The translations under genes were made by a program, and so were the position numbers. The notes beneath the pieces are model-generated. The model was not told the origin of the DNA. It was given only the letters and a program-made list of their open reading frames with translations, and did not search any database. Shown here piece by piece: positions 6,277 through 14,151 of a stretch of DNA of 19,224 bases. Origin of the DNA: Caryophanales bacterium UBA3210 (GTDB lineage: Bacteria; Bacillota_I; Bacilli_A; RFN20; CAG-449). The stretch covers positions 1-19,224 of the forward strand of contig DEWM01000111.1 in assembly GCA_002363635.1 (NCBI GenBank). The letters are read 5' to 3'. How positions within the stretch are numbered: position 1 is the stretch's first letter; every line of letters starts with the position of its first letter.

Positions 6277-6398
6277 TTGCCTTTTTTCAATTAGGCATAA
6301 AAGAAATTGAAGTGGTGGGCATACATCGTTAAAAATAGCAAATATTATCAAATTCAAGGGAAGAAAAACCCGTAGAAAATCGTAGGAGGAGAAATATT
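6277..6398 (+). promoter_or_regulatory. Scaffold-gene leader with weak promoter candidates
   Basis: This 122-nt gap is the longest in the head region and carries no credible ORF. Two weak sigma-A-like matches are present: TTGAAG (6307-6312), 17 nt, TAAAAA (6330-6335); and CATACA (6320-6325), 17 nt, TATTAT (6343-6348). Neither is convincing. A small inverted repeat, TGCCT (6278-6282) with AGGCA (6293-6297), and GGG/CCC around 6358-6371 could form hairpins. Since a strong terminator lies just upstream, either a promoter is here or upstream transcription reads through during late growth. The scaffold gene has its own strong ribosome site AGGAGGAG (6384-6391). Confidence 0.3.
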
Positions 6399-6977
6399 AT
6401 GAAAAGAAGTTTTTTAGAAAATTTATTCAAAGATTTAGATGCTGAGGACAGTGTTAAGAAAAGTATCATTGATAGTATTATGACTGAAAATGGTAATGAT
6501 GTTAATACTGAAAAAACTAAATTAGAAAGTGTCAAAAATGATTTGAAAGTTAAGGAAGGATTAATCGAAGAATTGAATACAAAAATAAAGGAAGCAGGTT
6601 CTGTCGATATAGAACAAATCAAAAAAGAACAATTTGATTTAGGAAAAGCTGAAGGTTCTAAAGAAGTTGAAGAATTTAAGAAAACTAACGCATTAAAAAG
6701 CTCTATTAAAGGGGCAAAAGACTTTGATCTAGTTTATAGCAAATTAGACAAAGATAAAATCAAATATGAAAAAAATGATAAAGGAGAATACACAGTAAGT
6801 GGCATTGATGAACAAATCAAAGATGTCAAAGAAAAGTATTCTTTTTTGTTTGAAGAAGATGATAATGGTGCTCAAAATACAGATATTAATTTAGGTGGAG
6901 AACATTCAAACGGTTCTAGTACACCAGAATTTAATTTTGGATTTACACCAATACATCCAGTAGAAAATCAAAAATAA
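6399..6977 (+). CDS. Capsid scaffold protein (Gp20-like)
   Basis: The 192-residue protein is very charged and mostly helical. An N-terminal segment, MKRSFLENLF, then a block including IIDSIMTENGNDV, then a coiled coil (about residues 35-90) fit the phage minor structural protein Gp20 family, which are internal scaffolds of siphovirus proheads. The C-terminal region is acidic, then Gly/Asn/Ser-rich and disordered (about 155-180), ending FNFGFTPIHPV, the usual short conserved tail that contacts the coat protein. It has no catalytic motif. Its place just before the major capsid gene and downstream of the portal is standard. It is expected to be needed for prohead assembly and lost or cleaved before packaging. 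Confidence 0.88.
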   Translation: MKRSFLENLFKDLDAEDSVKKSIIDSIMTENGNDVNTEKTKLESVKNDLKVKEGLIEELNTKIKEAGSVDIEQIKKEQFDLGKAEGSKEVEEFKKTNALKSSIKGAKDFDLVYSKLDKDKIKYEKNDKGEYTVSGIDEQIKDVKEKYSFLFEEDDNGAQNTDINLGGEHSNGSSTPEFNFGFTPIHPVENQK

Positions 6978-6999
6978 AAAAAGAAAGAAGGAATGTAAA

Positions 7000-7890
7000 A
7001 TGCCAGTAGTAAATTATGCTGAACAATATTCAAGAGCATTAGCTCAAAACTTTCCATATGTATTAAACTTTGGAAAATTATATCAAACACCAAACAATTC
7101 AATCTATAAAGTAGTAGATGCAAAAACAATTAAAATCCCAGTAATCGCAACTAAAGGAAGAAAAGATGGAAGCAGAGACTCAATAACAGGTTTTTCAAGA
7201 AATGTTGATAATGATTGGGAGGTAAAAGAATTAGCTAACCATAGAGAATGGGATACATTAATACATCCACAAGATGTAAATCAAACTAATATGGTTTTAT
7301 CAATACAAAATGCAACAAAAGTAATGAACGAAACACAAAAGTTCCCAGAAATGGATGCTTATTGTATTTCAAAAATACATACTGATGCTGTTGCAGAAGG
7401 AGTAGCTGACGATAATACAGCTTTAACAGTTAATAACATATTAACTGTATTTGATTCTTATATGGAAGCAATGGATAATGCAAGAGTTCCACAAACAGGT
7501 AGAATTTTATATGTAACTCCAGCAGTTAAGACTTTAATTAAAAATGCAAAAGACATAGTAAGAAATGTAAGTGTAGATGGAAATTCTACAATATTAAATA
7601 GAAATGTATCAAGAATTGATGAAGTTGAAATAGTATCAGTTCCAGAAGATTTAATGAAGACAGTATATGATTTCACTAATGGTTGGGAAGTTGGAGAAAC
7701 AGCTAAACAAATAAATATGTTATTAATACATCCAATTGCAGTATTAACACCAGTAAGTTACTCATTCGCTAGCATGGAAACTCCATCAGCACACTCAAAA
7801 GGAAAATATTTATACTATGAAGAGTCTTTTGAAGATGTATTTATTTTAAATCAAAGAAAAAATGCTATAAAATTCAATGTAGAACAATAG
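7000..7890 (+). CDS. Major capsid protein
   Basis: The 296-residue protein matches a capsid family widespread in Bacillota siphoviruses. It opens with VNYAEQYSRALAQNFPYVLNFG (residues 4 onward), has the central block WDTLIHPQDVNQTNMVLSIQN, then KFPEMDAY, then VPQTGRILYVTP, RIDEVEIVSVP, and a C-terminal KGKYLYYEESFEDVFILN. Length and block order fit a HK97-fold coat without an N-terminal delta domain, consistent with the separate scaffold gene just upstream. It forms the icosahedral shell. The ribosome site is AAGGAA at 6988-6993. Codon choice is like its neighbours. This is the most recognisable structural gene in the window after the large terminase. Confidence 0.94.
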   Translation: MPVVNYAEQYSRALAQNFPYVLNFGKLYQTPNNSIYKVVDAKTIKIPVIATKGRKDGSRDSITGFSRNVDNDWEVKELANHREWDTLIHPQDVNQTNMVLSIQNATKVMNETQKFPEMDAYCISKIHTDAVAEGVADDNTALTVNNILTVFDSYMEAMDNARVPQTGRILYVTPAVKTLIKNAKDIVRNVSVDGNSTILNRNVSRIDEVEIVSVPEDLMKTVYDFTNGWEVGETAKQINMLLIHPIAVLTPVSYSFASMETPSAHSKGKYLYYEESFEDVFILNQRKNAIKFNVEQ

Positions 7891-7902
7891 GAGGAATGAA
7901 TA

Positions 7903-8196
7903 ATGATAGCTGTAAAAGGAAATAAAGAAGTAAAAATAGTAGATATTCAAAAAGATGAATATCTAAAATTAGGTTATACAATATTAGATGAAAAACTAAA
8001 AGTTGTTGCTAAACCGTTTGATAAATCTGAAAATAAAGCAGAAGAATTAGGAAAACAAATTAAAGAATTAGCAAAAGCTAATGAAGAATTAAAAGCTGAA
8101 AAAGAAGAATTAGCAAAAGCTAATGAAGAATTAAAAGCTGAAATTGAAAAACAAGAAAAACAAATAAAAGAATTAGAAAAGAAAGCAGCAAAATAG
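7903..8196 (+). CDS. Small head protein with duplicated coiled coil
   Basis: The 97-residue protein has an N-terminal globular part (residues 1-42, MIAVKGNKEVKIVDI, then LKLGYTILDE) and a long coiled coil (about 43-97) of Glu, Lys and Ala. Genes of this size after the major capsid often encode small accessory head proteins or neck-adjacent factors, but no family is firmly recognised. The coil contains a perfect 39-bp direct repeat (8063-8101 and 8105-8143; 42-nt period). It adds 14 residues, two heptads, so the helix is lengthened without breaking the heptad phase. The ribosome site is TAGGAGGAA just upstream. Confidence 0.75.
   Translation: MIAVKGNKEVKIVDIQKDEYLKLGYTILDEKLKVVAKPFDKSENKAEELGKQIKELAKANEELKAEKEELAKANEELKAEIEKQEKQIKELEKKAAK
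8063..8143 (+). repeat. Perfect 39-bp tandem duplication inside a coiled-coil coding region
   Basis: Positions 8063-8101 and 8105-8143 are identical at a 42-nt period. The repeat unit encodes ELAKANEELKAE with a 14-residue spacing. Synonymous positions are identical too, which suggests a recent duplication rather than old divergence. Confidence 0.9.
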
Positions 8197-8208
8197 GAGT
8201 TGATGATA

Positions 8209-8565
8209 ATGGTATATGTAGATTATGAATATTATTCAAATGACTATTATGGTACATTACCAAAGGACTCTTTTGCTCCACTTGCTTTAAAAGCAAGTAG
8301 AGAAATTGATAAAAATGTCAACACTAGATTAACAGAAAATATAATAAATGATTTATCAGAACAAGCACAAGACCAGTTGAAATATACTGCTTGTGCTTTG
8401 ATTGATTTAATTTCTAAAAAAAGCGAAAGCGATAATAAAAAAATAGACTCAATTTCTATAGATGGTGTAAGTAAGAAGTTTAAGACTATAGCTGAAAAAG
8501 AATATAGTCAATCTAAAAGAAACATTTTAAATAATTTACCGATAGAGTTAACATTGTATTTATAG
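8209..8565 (+). CDS. Head-tail connector (adaptor) protein
   Basis: The start is chosen at the ATG at 8209 (MVYVDYEYYSNDYYG, 118 residues), because AGGAG at 8195-8199 is at the best distance; ATG 8203 and TTG 8200 in the same frame are alternatives. The start Y-x-Y-Y-x-x-x-Y-Y-G, then F-A-P-L-A-L-K-A-S-R-E-I-D, and the helix QDQLKYTACALIDLI fit the Gp6/gp15-type adaptor family. That adaptor forms the ring that extends the portal after packaging. The C-terminus (about 90-118) is basic and aromatic. It lies directly after the head genes and before the stopper and tail-completion genes, in the usual order. Confidence 0.8.
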   Translation: MVYVDYEYYSNDYYGTLPKDSFAPLALKASREIDKNVNTRLTENIINDLSEQAQDQLKYTACALIDLISKKSESDNKKIDSISIDGVSKKFKTIAEKEYSQSKRNILNNLPIELTLYL

Positions 8566-8575
8566 GAGGAATATT

Positions 8576-8947
8576 ATGTCTGATTTTCCGATAAGAGAAA
8601 TAACAATATATCATAAATCGAATAATCAATGGATTAGGTATGTTAAAGAAGCTAGTTATAGAAATAATTCCATTTTAAATCATAATAAGAATGGTTCTAG
8701 TTCAACAGATGACGTTATTGTAAGGATTTTCGATATTGAAGGATATAATTTAGAATGGTTTGTACAAGAAGGAGATTATATTGTAAATAAGAAAGTTACT
8801 GATGAAATAGAAGAAAATACACCAGCAACTCAATTAAGCAAAGTGTATGGAAAAGAAAATGTTCATAAAGTAACATCTATAAATAATCTAATTTTTAATG
8901 ATTCCGATATTGAAGAATTGGAACATATAAAGGTAGGATGTATTTAA
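8576..8947 (+). CDS. Head closure (stopper)-type minor capsid protein
   Basis: The 123-residue ORF starts at ATG 8576 with ribosome site TAGGAGGAA. Blocks such as IREITIYHKSNNQWIRYV (residues 6-23), V-I-V-R-I-F-D-I near residues 47-54, the hydrophobic WFVQEGDYIV (61-70) and the C-terminal HIKVGCI fit the small beta-barrel minor capsid proteins (DUF6751-like) that act as head closure proteins in Bacillota phages. Length fits. The gene overlaps the next start by one base (TAATG). The family name is from memory; position in the connector cluster is the stronger support. Confidence 0.72.
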   Translation: MSDFPIREITIYHKSNNQWIRYVKEASYRNNSILNHNKNGSSSTDDVIVRIFDIEGYNLEWFVQEGDYIVNKKVTDEIEENTPATQLSKVYGKENVHKVTSINNLIFNDSDIEELEHIKVGCI

Positions 8948-9363
8948 TGGGACTTATTCTTAAATCTAAACCTGTACAAACTATATATAAAACATTAGGC
9001 TTAGAAGAGCAAGGAAAGATGCAACAGTTTGTAGGAAAACAAGTTGCAGACAATTTAAAAAAATATGTTTCTTTTGAAAGTGGAACTCAGGAAAAACAAA
9101 CACAGTCTATTAGAGGTGGCAAATATGTAGAAATTAATGTACCATATGCTAGATTTCAAGCTGGTGGTAAAGTAATGATTGGAATACATAGTCATAGTCC
9201 TTGGGCACACAAGGGCGAAAGAAAGATACTTACAGATAGAAGTTTGAAATATCATGGCGGAGGATTAAGAGGTGCAAATCCGTTCGAAAGAATGAAAGCT
9301 GATAAAAAAGATAGTATTTTAAGAGAAGCATCAAAATATGGAATGAGGTTATCAAATGGATAA
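8947..9363 (+). CDS. Minor capsid / neck protein (Minor_capsid_2-like)
   Basis: The start is taken at ATG 8947 (MGLILKSKPVQTIYKTLG, 138 residues). AAGGTAGG (8930-8937) lies 9 nt before it, and its first base is the last base of the previous stop. An in-frame ATG at 8938 would lie on top of that ribosome site. The helix GKMQQFVGKQVADNLKKYV, followed by VPYARFQAGGKVMIG (about 62-76), then WAHKGERKI and RGANPFERMKADKKDSIL, is the order of the phage minor capsid/tail-completion family where a Tyr-Ala-Arg-Phe block and R-G-A-x-x-F-x-R-M block recur. It is basic. It overlaps the next gene by 8 nt. Confidence 0.8.
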   Translation: MGLILKSKPVQTIYKTLGLEEQGKMQQFVGKQVADNLKKYVSFESGTQEKQTQSIRGGKYVEINVPYARFQAGGKVMIGIHSHSPWAHKGERKILTDRSLKYHGGGLRGANPFERMKADKKDSILREASKYGMRLSNG

Positions 9364-9790
9364 TGAAGATAAAATAACACAAGCCATAAATAAATGGCTA
9401 TTAAATTATGATAAAATAGAGGAATTTGCAGAAGTTCATACAGAAGAACTTCCAGATGAAACAGAAACTTTAGCTTTACAAAGAACAGGAGTAGAAAGAT
9501 TACCTCTTAAATATGTTACTGATAAAGGTTGGTATAGACAATATCAATACATTTTATTATTAAAGTTAAATAGTGAAGACGATATACAAAGGATTAAAAA
9601 TTTAGGGTGGTTGGATGATTTTTGCGATTGGATAGACAAGCAAAATCAATTAAAAAACTATCCTAAAATAGAAAATAAAGAAGTTAAAGAAGTGAGTTGT
9701 GCTAATGCAATTACTTATGAAACCGAAGAAAGTGGCGAAATAAGTGTGTATTATTTACAACTCTATTTTAATATAAAGGGAGGAAATTAA
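9356..9790 (+). CDS. Tail terminator-type minor capsid protein (Minor_capsid_3-like)
   Basis: The 144-residue, acidic protein starts inside the previous gene (8-nt overlap). Features such as AINKWLLNYDKI, the helix DDFCDWIDKQN (about 82-92) and the C-terminal beta segment VYYLQLYFNIKGG fit the minor capsid protein family that acts as tail terminator, capping the tail tube at the head side. In this gene order the tail terminator is the last gene before the tail tube gene, and the next gene at 9792 is indeed the tube protein. No membrane or catalytic motif. Confidence rests on order, length and the C-terminal pattern. Confidence 0.75.
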   Translation: MDNEDKITQAINKWLLNYDKIEEFAEVHTEELPDETETLALQRTGVERLPLKYVTDKGWYRQYQYILLLKLNSEDDIQRIKNLGWLDDFCDWIDKQNQLKNYPKIENKEVKEVSCANAITYETEESGEISVYYLQLYFNIKGGN

Positions 9791-9791
9791 G

Positions 9792-10295
9792 ATGGCAGAT
9801 AACAATTCAGATCCAGTATTAACAGATATAATGGAATATGATGAATTACATTATTTTGGAAATGCTGATAGTTCAGCAATTAATCTAGGAGGAGTTATAA
9901 CAGAATTAACAGAAAATTCAAATCCTACAGAAAGTGAGAAACAATATATACATCAAAAATCAAAAACAGTTAATGTAACAGGTTTTTCTAATGAATTTCC
10001 TATTACAATGGATATGGTAAAAAATGATATAGTATTCGAGGACTTTTATTCAATATTCTATAATAGAGCAACTGGGGCAAGTGCAAAAAGAGATCACTAT
10101 ATTGTAAATACTTGGGAACCTATACAAGATCAAGAAAATACATATAAAGCAAGAAAAATTAAACAAACAGTAGAAATTACTGAATGTAATGGTGCTGCAG
10201 GAGAACAAAAACAAATAAGTGGTTCTCTAAAAGGTGGAGATTTCGTATACGGAACATTTAATACAAGTACAAAAACATTTACAGAAAATGCGTAG
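9792..10295 (+). CDS. Major tail tube protein
   Basis: The 167-residue protein starts after GGGAGGAAATTAAG, with a strong ribosome site. It has the beta-rich pattern of tail tube proteins: a TVNVTGFSNEFPITMDM segment (about residues 57-73), then DIVFEDFYSIFYNRATG, then TYKARKIKQTVEITECNG and a Gly/Thr-rich end with ISGSLKGGDFVYGTF (about 142-156). Length is short but normal for the core tube domain without an Ig-like addition. Copies stack as rings around the tape measure. It is followed by chaperone-type genes and the tape measure. No sheath gene is present, which supports a siphovirus (long, non-contractile tail). Confidence 0.82.
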   Translation: MADNNSDPVLTDIMEYDELHYFGNADSSAINLGGVITELTENSNPTESEKQYIHQKSKTVNVTGFSNEFPITMDMVKNDIVFEDFYSIFYNRATGASAKRDHYIVNTWEPIQDQENTYKARKIKQTVEITECNGAAGEQKQISGSLKGGDFVYGTFNTSTKTFTENA

Positions 10296-10321
10296 ATTAT
10301 TAATAATGAGGTAGGTATATT

Positions 10322-10732
10322 ATGGAAAGAAAAGTATTAAAATTTGGTTATGAAGATACTGACCAAAAAATAGAAGTGAATTTATATGGTTTGATATTTG
10401 AAATAAATAAAGAAAATATAGTAGAAAAGAATATTAGTATATTAGATAGTAGAGATGAATTAAAAGTAGAAGAAGAAATAAGAAGTTTAGTGGGACAAGA
10501 TTCAATAGAAAGAATAAATGAACAAAGAGAAAAAGATGGTTATAAAAAGATGACTTTGGATGTTGAAATGGCAGTATTAACTTGTATATATAAAGCTTAT
10601 ATCGAAACAACAACAGGAGATATGATAGATAATATAAATGCAAGTTCAAATAATATGGTAATGAAAGCACAGAATATAGGAAGAAATTATAATAAGAATA
10701 GAAATAGATATAAAAGATATAGGAGATATTAA
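10322..10732 (+). CDS. Tail assembly chaperone-like protein
   Basis: The 136-residue protein lies between the tube and tape measure genes, the place of gpG-type tail assembly chaperones. It opens with MERKVLKFGYEDTDQKIEVN, has a long central helical part with EEEIRSLVGQDSIERINEQREK and VEMAVLTCIYKAYIET, and ends in a basic Asn/Arg/Tyr-rich tail (NKNRNRYKRYRRY). Such chaperones coat the tape measure during tail assembly. In many phages the downstream partner is made by a -1 frameshift; here the downstream ORF has its own ATG, and the -1 frame is closed at 10720-10722, so no frameshift is needed. Ribosome site is GAGGTAGG, 9 nt upstream of the ATG. Confidence 0.65.
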   Translation: MERKVLKFGYEDTDQKIEVNLYGLIFEINKENIVEKNISILDSRDELKVEEEIRSLVGQDSIERINEQREKDGYKKMTLDVEMAVLTCIYKAYIETTTGDMIDNINASSNNMVMKAQNIGRNYNKNRNRYKRYRRY

Positions 10733-10734
10733 TA

Positions 10735-11301
10735 ATGTTAGAATATTATAATAAATTACCTCATTATGTGTATATAAAAAATGAGAGATTTGTTATTAAT
10801 AGTGATTATCGTATATTTATTAATCTTGAAATGGAAATGCAGGGTAAAAATGAAAAAGAAGCTATAGAAAATGCTTTAATAAGTTTTTACCCTGCTTTTT
10901 TTGATATATGTGAAAAAGATTTATTAGATGAAGCTGTAGACCAATTTATATGGTTTTATAAAAGAGGAAAAGAAGACTATAAAAAACAGAACTCAAAAGG
11001 AAAAAGAGGAAAGAAAGTAAGTCAAATATACAATTATGAATATGATAGTGATTTGATTTGCGGAGCTTTTTTAATGTATGCTAATATAGATTTACATAAA
11101 TATTGTCATTGGTGGAGATTTAAAGAAGTATGGGAGTCACTACCAAAAGATTGTGAGTTCGCAAGAATAAAAAGTTATAGAGCTTATGATGGCAAAGATG
11201 AAAATCTATTAGAATTAAAGGAATACTACAAATTACCTCCTACAGAAGCAGAAATCAAAGAAGAATTAAGAAAAGATAAAATATACGAAGCATTTAAATA
11301 A
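10735..11301 (+). CDS. Bacteriophage Gp15-family protein
   Basis: The 188-residue ORF starts 2 nt after the previous stop, with AGGAGATATTAATA upstream. The segment VINSDYRIFINLEMEMQG (about residues 21-38), the aromatic stretch AVDQFIWFYKRGKEDYKKQ (about 66-84), the tyrosine-rich YNYEYDSDLICGAFLMYANIDL (about 98-119), and HWWRFKEVWESLPKD (124-138) are typical of the phage Gp15 family, which sits between tail tube and tape measure genes. The block Y-D-x-D-x-I-x-x-A-F with a later HWW-x-F is its clearest mark. It is thought to act with the upstream protein as a tail chaperone pair; direct proof for the family is limited. Confidence 0.85.
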   Translation: MLEYYNKLPHYVYIKNERFVINSDYRIFINLEMEMQGKNEKEAIENALISFYPAFFDICEKDLLDEAVDQFIWFYKRGKEDYKKQNSKGKRGKKVSQIYNYEYDSDLICGAFLMYANIDLHKYCHWWRFKEVWESLPKDCEFARIKSYRAYDGKDENLLELKEYYKLPPTEAEIKEELRKDKIYEAFK

Positions 11302-11308
11302 TGTTTTT

Positions 11309-11336
11309 CTCTCTTAAGTATCAGAAGAAAGAGAGG
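11309..11336 (+). promoter_or_regulatory. Hairpin covering the tape measure ribosome site
   Basis: CTCTCTT (11309-11315) is a perfect complement of AAGAGAG (11329-11335), with a 13-nt loop. The right arm contains most of the Shine-Dalgarno sequence GAGAGG (11331-11336) used by the ATG at 11344. The structure would hide the ribosome site. There is no T-run after the stem, so it is not a terminator. Confidence 0.5.
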
Positions 11337-11343
11337 TAAAATT

Positions 11344-14151
11344 ATGATTGCAGGAAGCTTAATGTATGATACTCAGATAGACACTAAAGGATTTAAAAAA
11401 GGACTAAATTCAATAGAGGATCAAACAAGATCTGCAGGAACTACAATAAAAAATATAGTAGCAGGATTAGGAATAACGAAAATAATTTCTAAAGCAATAG
11501 ATGTAATAAATAGCAGTTTAGATGGTGCTATAGATAGATTAGATACATTAAATAACTTTCCTAAAGTTATGGATAACTTGGGAATAGATTCAAAAGAAAG
11601 TTCACAAGCTATACAAGATTTAAGTGATGGTTTAAAAGGATTACCGACAACATTAAATGATGGAGCATTAGCCGTTCAAAGATTTACATCTAAAAATGGA
11701 GATGTAAAGAAATCTGTAAGCTTATTTTTGGCGGTAAATAATGCAATATTAGCAGGAGGAGCAGGAACTCAAATACAAGCAAGTGCATTAGAACAATTAA
11801 GTCAAGCATATGCAAAAGGAAAGCCAGATATGATGGAGTGGAGAACTATTCAAATGGCTATGCCTGCTCAACTAAAACAAATTGCTAAACATATGCTTGG
11901 AAATAAAGATGCACTAGCTAAATATATGAAAAAAGCTGAAGAATATGCTGACAAAAACCCATTATCTTCAACAGGAAAAGAATTACTTGAACAATTTGAA
12001 GCAGTAAAAGCGGGTTCTGGAGATATGACAACAGCATTAGGAACTGCTTTAAGAACTGGTGTAATCTCTATGGATGAATTTGTAGATGCTATTACAGCTA
12101 TGAATACTAATGGCTCTGGAGAGTTTAAAAGTTTTCAAGAACAAGCAAAAAATGCAACTGGAGGAATACAAACTTCTATAACTAATGCTAAAACTGCTGT
12201 AACAAGAGGTGTCTCTAAAATAGTAGATGAAATAGATAAATCATTAAAAAACGAAGGCTTTGGAGGTATATCAGGAGTTATTTCCAATATGGGGAAAATA
12301 GCAGAAAAAGCATTAAATGGAATAGCTAAGTGGATGGGAAATCTAATACCTACACTAAAAAAAGTTTTTGAATGGTTATCAAAACATCAGCAATTAGTCA
12401 AAGCAATACTTGGATTAATCACAAGTGTAGTAGCTAGTATGATAGCATATAAGGTTGCTATTAAAGCAATAAATGCTTTAAACGTTGCTAAAGGAATATG
12501 GAATACTGTTTCGGCTTTTATTAGTCTAATTCCAGAAATAAAATCAGCAAAAGACGCAATGACGTTGTTAAATATGGCTACTGGTAAAAATCCATTTGCT
12601 TTAGTTGTAGCAGGAATAACAACAATAATAGGATTAACAGCTACATTTGTAGCAGCATGCAGTCAAGTAGATGAAGAATTGAAGAAAACTGTTGAAGAAG
12701 CAGATAAACAACAGCAGTCTTGGAAAGATTTGAAAGAGGCTAGAGAAGAAGCATTAAAAACTAACGGAAACGAAATAGCAGTTACACAACAACTAGCAGA
12801 TGAATTAAGAACGATAACAGATGAAAATGGAAAAGTTAAAGAAGGATATCAAAGTAGAGCAAAATATATTTTAGGCGAACTAAATGAAGCTTTGGGCAAA
12901 GAATACAAGATGAATGGGGATGTTATCGAAAACTACAAAGATATAAAAGATAATATCGATAAAGTTATAGCAACTAAAAAAGCAGAAATAGCATTGGAAG
13001 CATACAGAGAAGAATATACAAAAGCTCTAACTGGACAAAAAGAAGCTGTTAAAGAATTATTAGAACTAGAAAAACAATTAGAAAAAATAAAAGAAGCAGA
13101 TGCGAATGGACTTGGAGGAGAAACAGCAAAGCAAGCAGCAATAGAAGCAACAACAAAGAAGATTGAAGAACAAAAAAATATGATTGGGGAATATGGTTAT
13201 ACTATTGAAAAATACGACCAATTAACGGTTGCTTCTACGGAAGGAAGTAAAGAAAAAATAGAGCAAGCTTTGAGTGATTTACAAGTTTCATATAATGCAA
13301 CTACAGCTAACAATAAAACAGCATTATTACAACAAATAAGTGATCATCAAAAAGCTGTTGATGATATAGGAAAACATTTACAAGAAGCTAAAGATAATAA
13401 CGATAAATATCAAGAACGAATTTATCAAAGCCAATTAGAAGCAACTGAAAAAGAATTAACAGCATTAAAACAAAAAATGAATGAACAAACACAAGTAGTA
13501 CAAGATGGAACACTAAAACAAGTAAAATCAGCTAATGAAAATTGGGATAAAGTTGAGATGGCTAATAGGCTTGTTGAAGAAATACATTCAATGCAAGAAA
13601 CACTAGATAAAGATGATACAAATAGTAATGGAGCAGTTAAAGCTGTTTATAATTTAACAGAAAGAATAGCAACTACCTTTCAAACAAATACACAGAAAGC
13701 ATATCAATGGGGACAAGATTACTCTAAGAATATGAGTTCAGGTATAAGTTCTGGAATGAGTCTAATAGACACAGCATTAGGAATGGTTACTGGCAAAATA
13801 AAATCTATGATGGGCCATTCAGTTCCAAAAGAAGGGCCATTAAAACGAGAATTAACTTGGATGCCAGATATGATGCAAAACTTAGCTAAAGGAATAGAAG
13901 CAAATAAATATAAGGTAACAAGAGCTATAGGTGGTTTAACAGCTGATATGCAAAACAAAATGAAAAATGCAGTAAACGTTGAAGTTGGTAATGCAAATGC
14001 AAGTGCAACAGTAAAAAGTAATTATATGTATAATTCAATAATTCAACTTAATGCTAAATTTGATGGAGATGTATATATGGATGAACAAAAGACAGGAAGA
14101 ATATTAGCTCCAGAAGTAAGTAAGGCAATAAAGGTAGGTGGACTAGATTGA
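11344..14151 (+). CDS. Tail tape measure protein
   Basis: At 935 residues this is the longest gene, as expected for the tape measure that sets tail length; the usual ratio of about 0.15 nm per residue suggests a tail near 140 nm. Residues about 30-260 show the conserved N-terminal tape measure domain (LDTLNNFPKVMDNLG, then GTQIQASALEQLSQAYAKG, then WRTIQMAMPAQLKQIA). Two hydrophobic segments (about 350-372 and 417-440) could cross the host membrane on DNA entry. A long coiled coil with many Gln, Lys and Glu fills about 445-760. The segment GHSVPKEGPLKRELTW (about 825-840) is the usual C-terminal mark. It ends TGA, overlapping the next start. Confidence 0.93.
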   Translation: MIAGSLMYDTQIDTKGFKKGLNSIEDQTRSAGTTIKNIVAGLGITKIISKAIDVINSSLDGAIDRLDTLNNFPKVMDNLGIDSKESSQAIQDLSDGLKGLPTTLNDGALAVQRFTSKNGDVKKSVSLFLAVNNAILAGGAGTQIQASALEQLSQAYAKGKPDMMEWRTIQMAMPAQLKQIAKHMLGNKDALAKYMKKAEEYADKNPLSSTGKELLEQFEAVKAGSGDMTTALGTALRTGVISMDEFVDAITAMNTNGSGEFKSFQEQAKNATGGIQTSITNAKTAVTRGVSKIVDEIDKSLKNEGFGGISGVISNMGKIAEKALNGIAKWMGNLIPTLKKVFEWLSKHQQLVKAILGLITSVVASMIAYKVAIKAINALNVAKGIWNTVSAFISLIPEIKSAKDAMTLLNMATGKNPFALVVAGITTIIGLTATFVAACSQVDEELKKTVEEADKQQQSWKDLKEAREEALKTNGNEIAVTQQLADELRTITDENGKVKEGYQSRAKYILGELNEALGKEYKMNGDVIENYKDIKDNIDKVIATKKAEIALEAYREEYTKALTGQKEAVKELLELEKQLEKIKEADANGLGGETAKQAAIEATTKKIEEQKNMIGEYGYTIEKYDQLTVASTEGSKEKIEQALSDLQVSYNATTANNKTALLQQISDHQKAVDDIGKHLQEAKDNNDKYQERIYQSQLEATEKELTALKQKMNEQTQVVQDGTLKQVKSANENWDKVEMANRLVEEIHSMQETLDKDDTNSNGAVKAVYNLTERIATTFQTNTQKAYQWGQDYSKNMSSGISSGMSLIDTALGMVTGKIKSMMGHSVPKEGPLKRELTWMPDMMQNLAKGIEANKYKVTRAIGGLTADMQNKMKNAVNVEVGNANASATVKSNYMYNSIIQLNAKFDGDVYMDEQKTGRILAPEVSKAIKVGGLD

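Noticed and set aside
10680-10740. Possible -1 programmed frameshift joining the two chaperone-like genes (10322-10732 and 10735-11301)
   Set aside because: The second gene is in the -1 frame of the first, but that frame is closed by TAG at 10720-10722 and no slippery heptamer lies between there and the stop. The second gene also has its own ribosome site and ATG.
14148-14151. Alternative genetic code in which TGA is read through between tape measure and hub genes
   Set aside because: The hub frame differs from the tape measure frame and has its own ribosome site. Tryptophan is encoded by TGG throughout, and other genes end normally.
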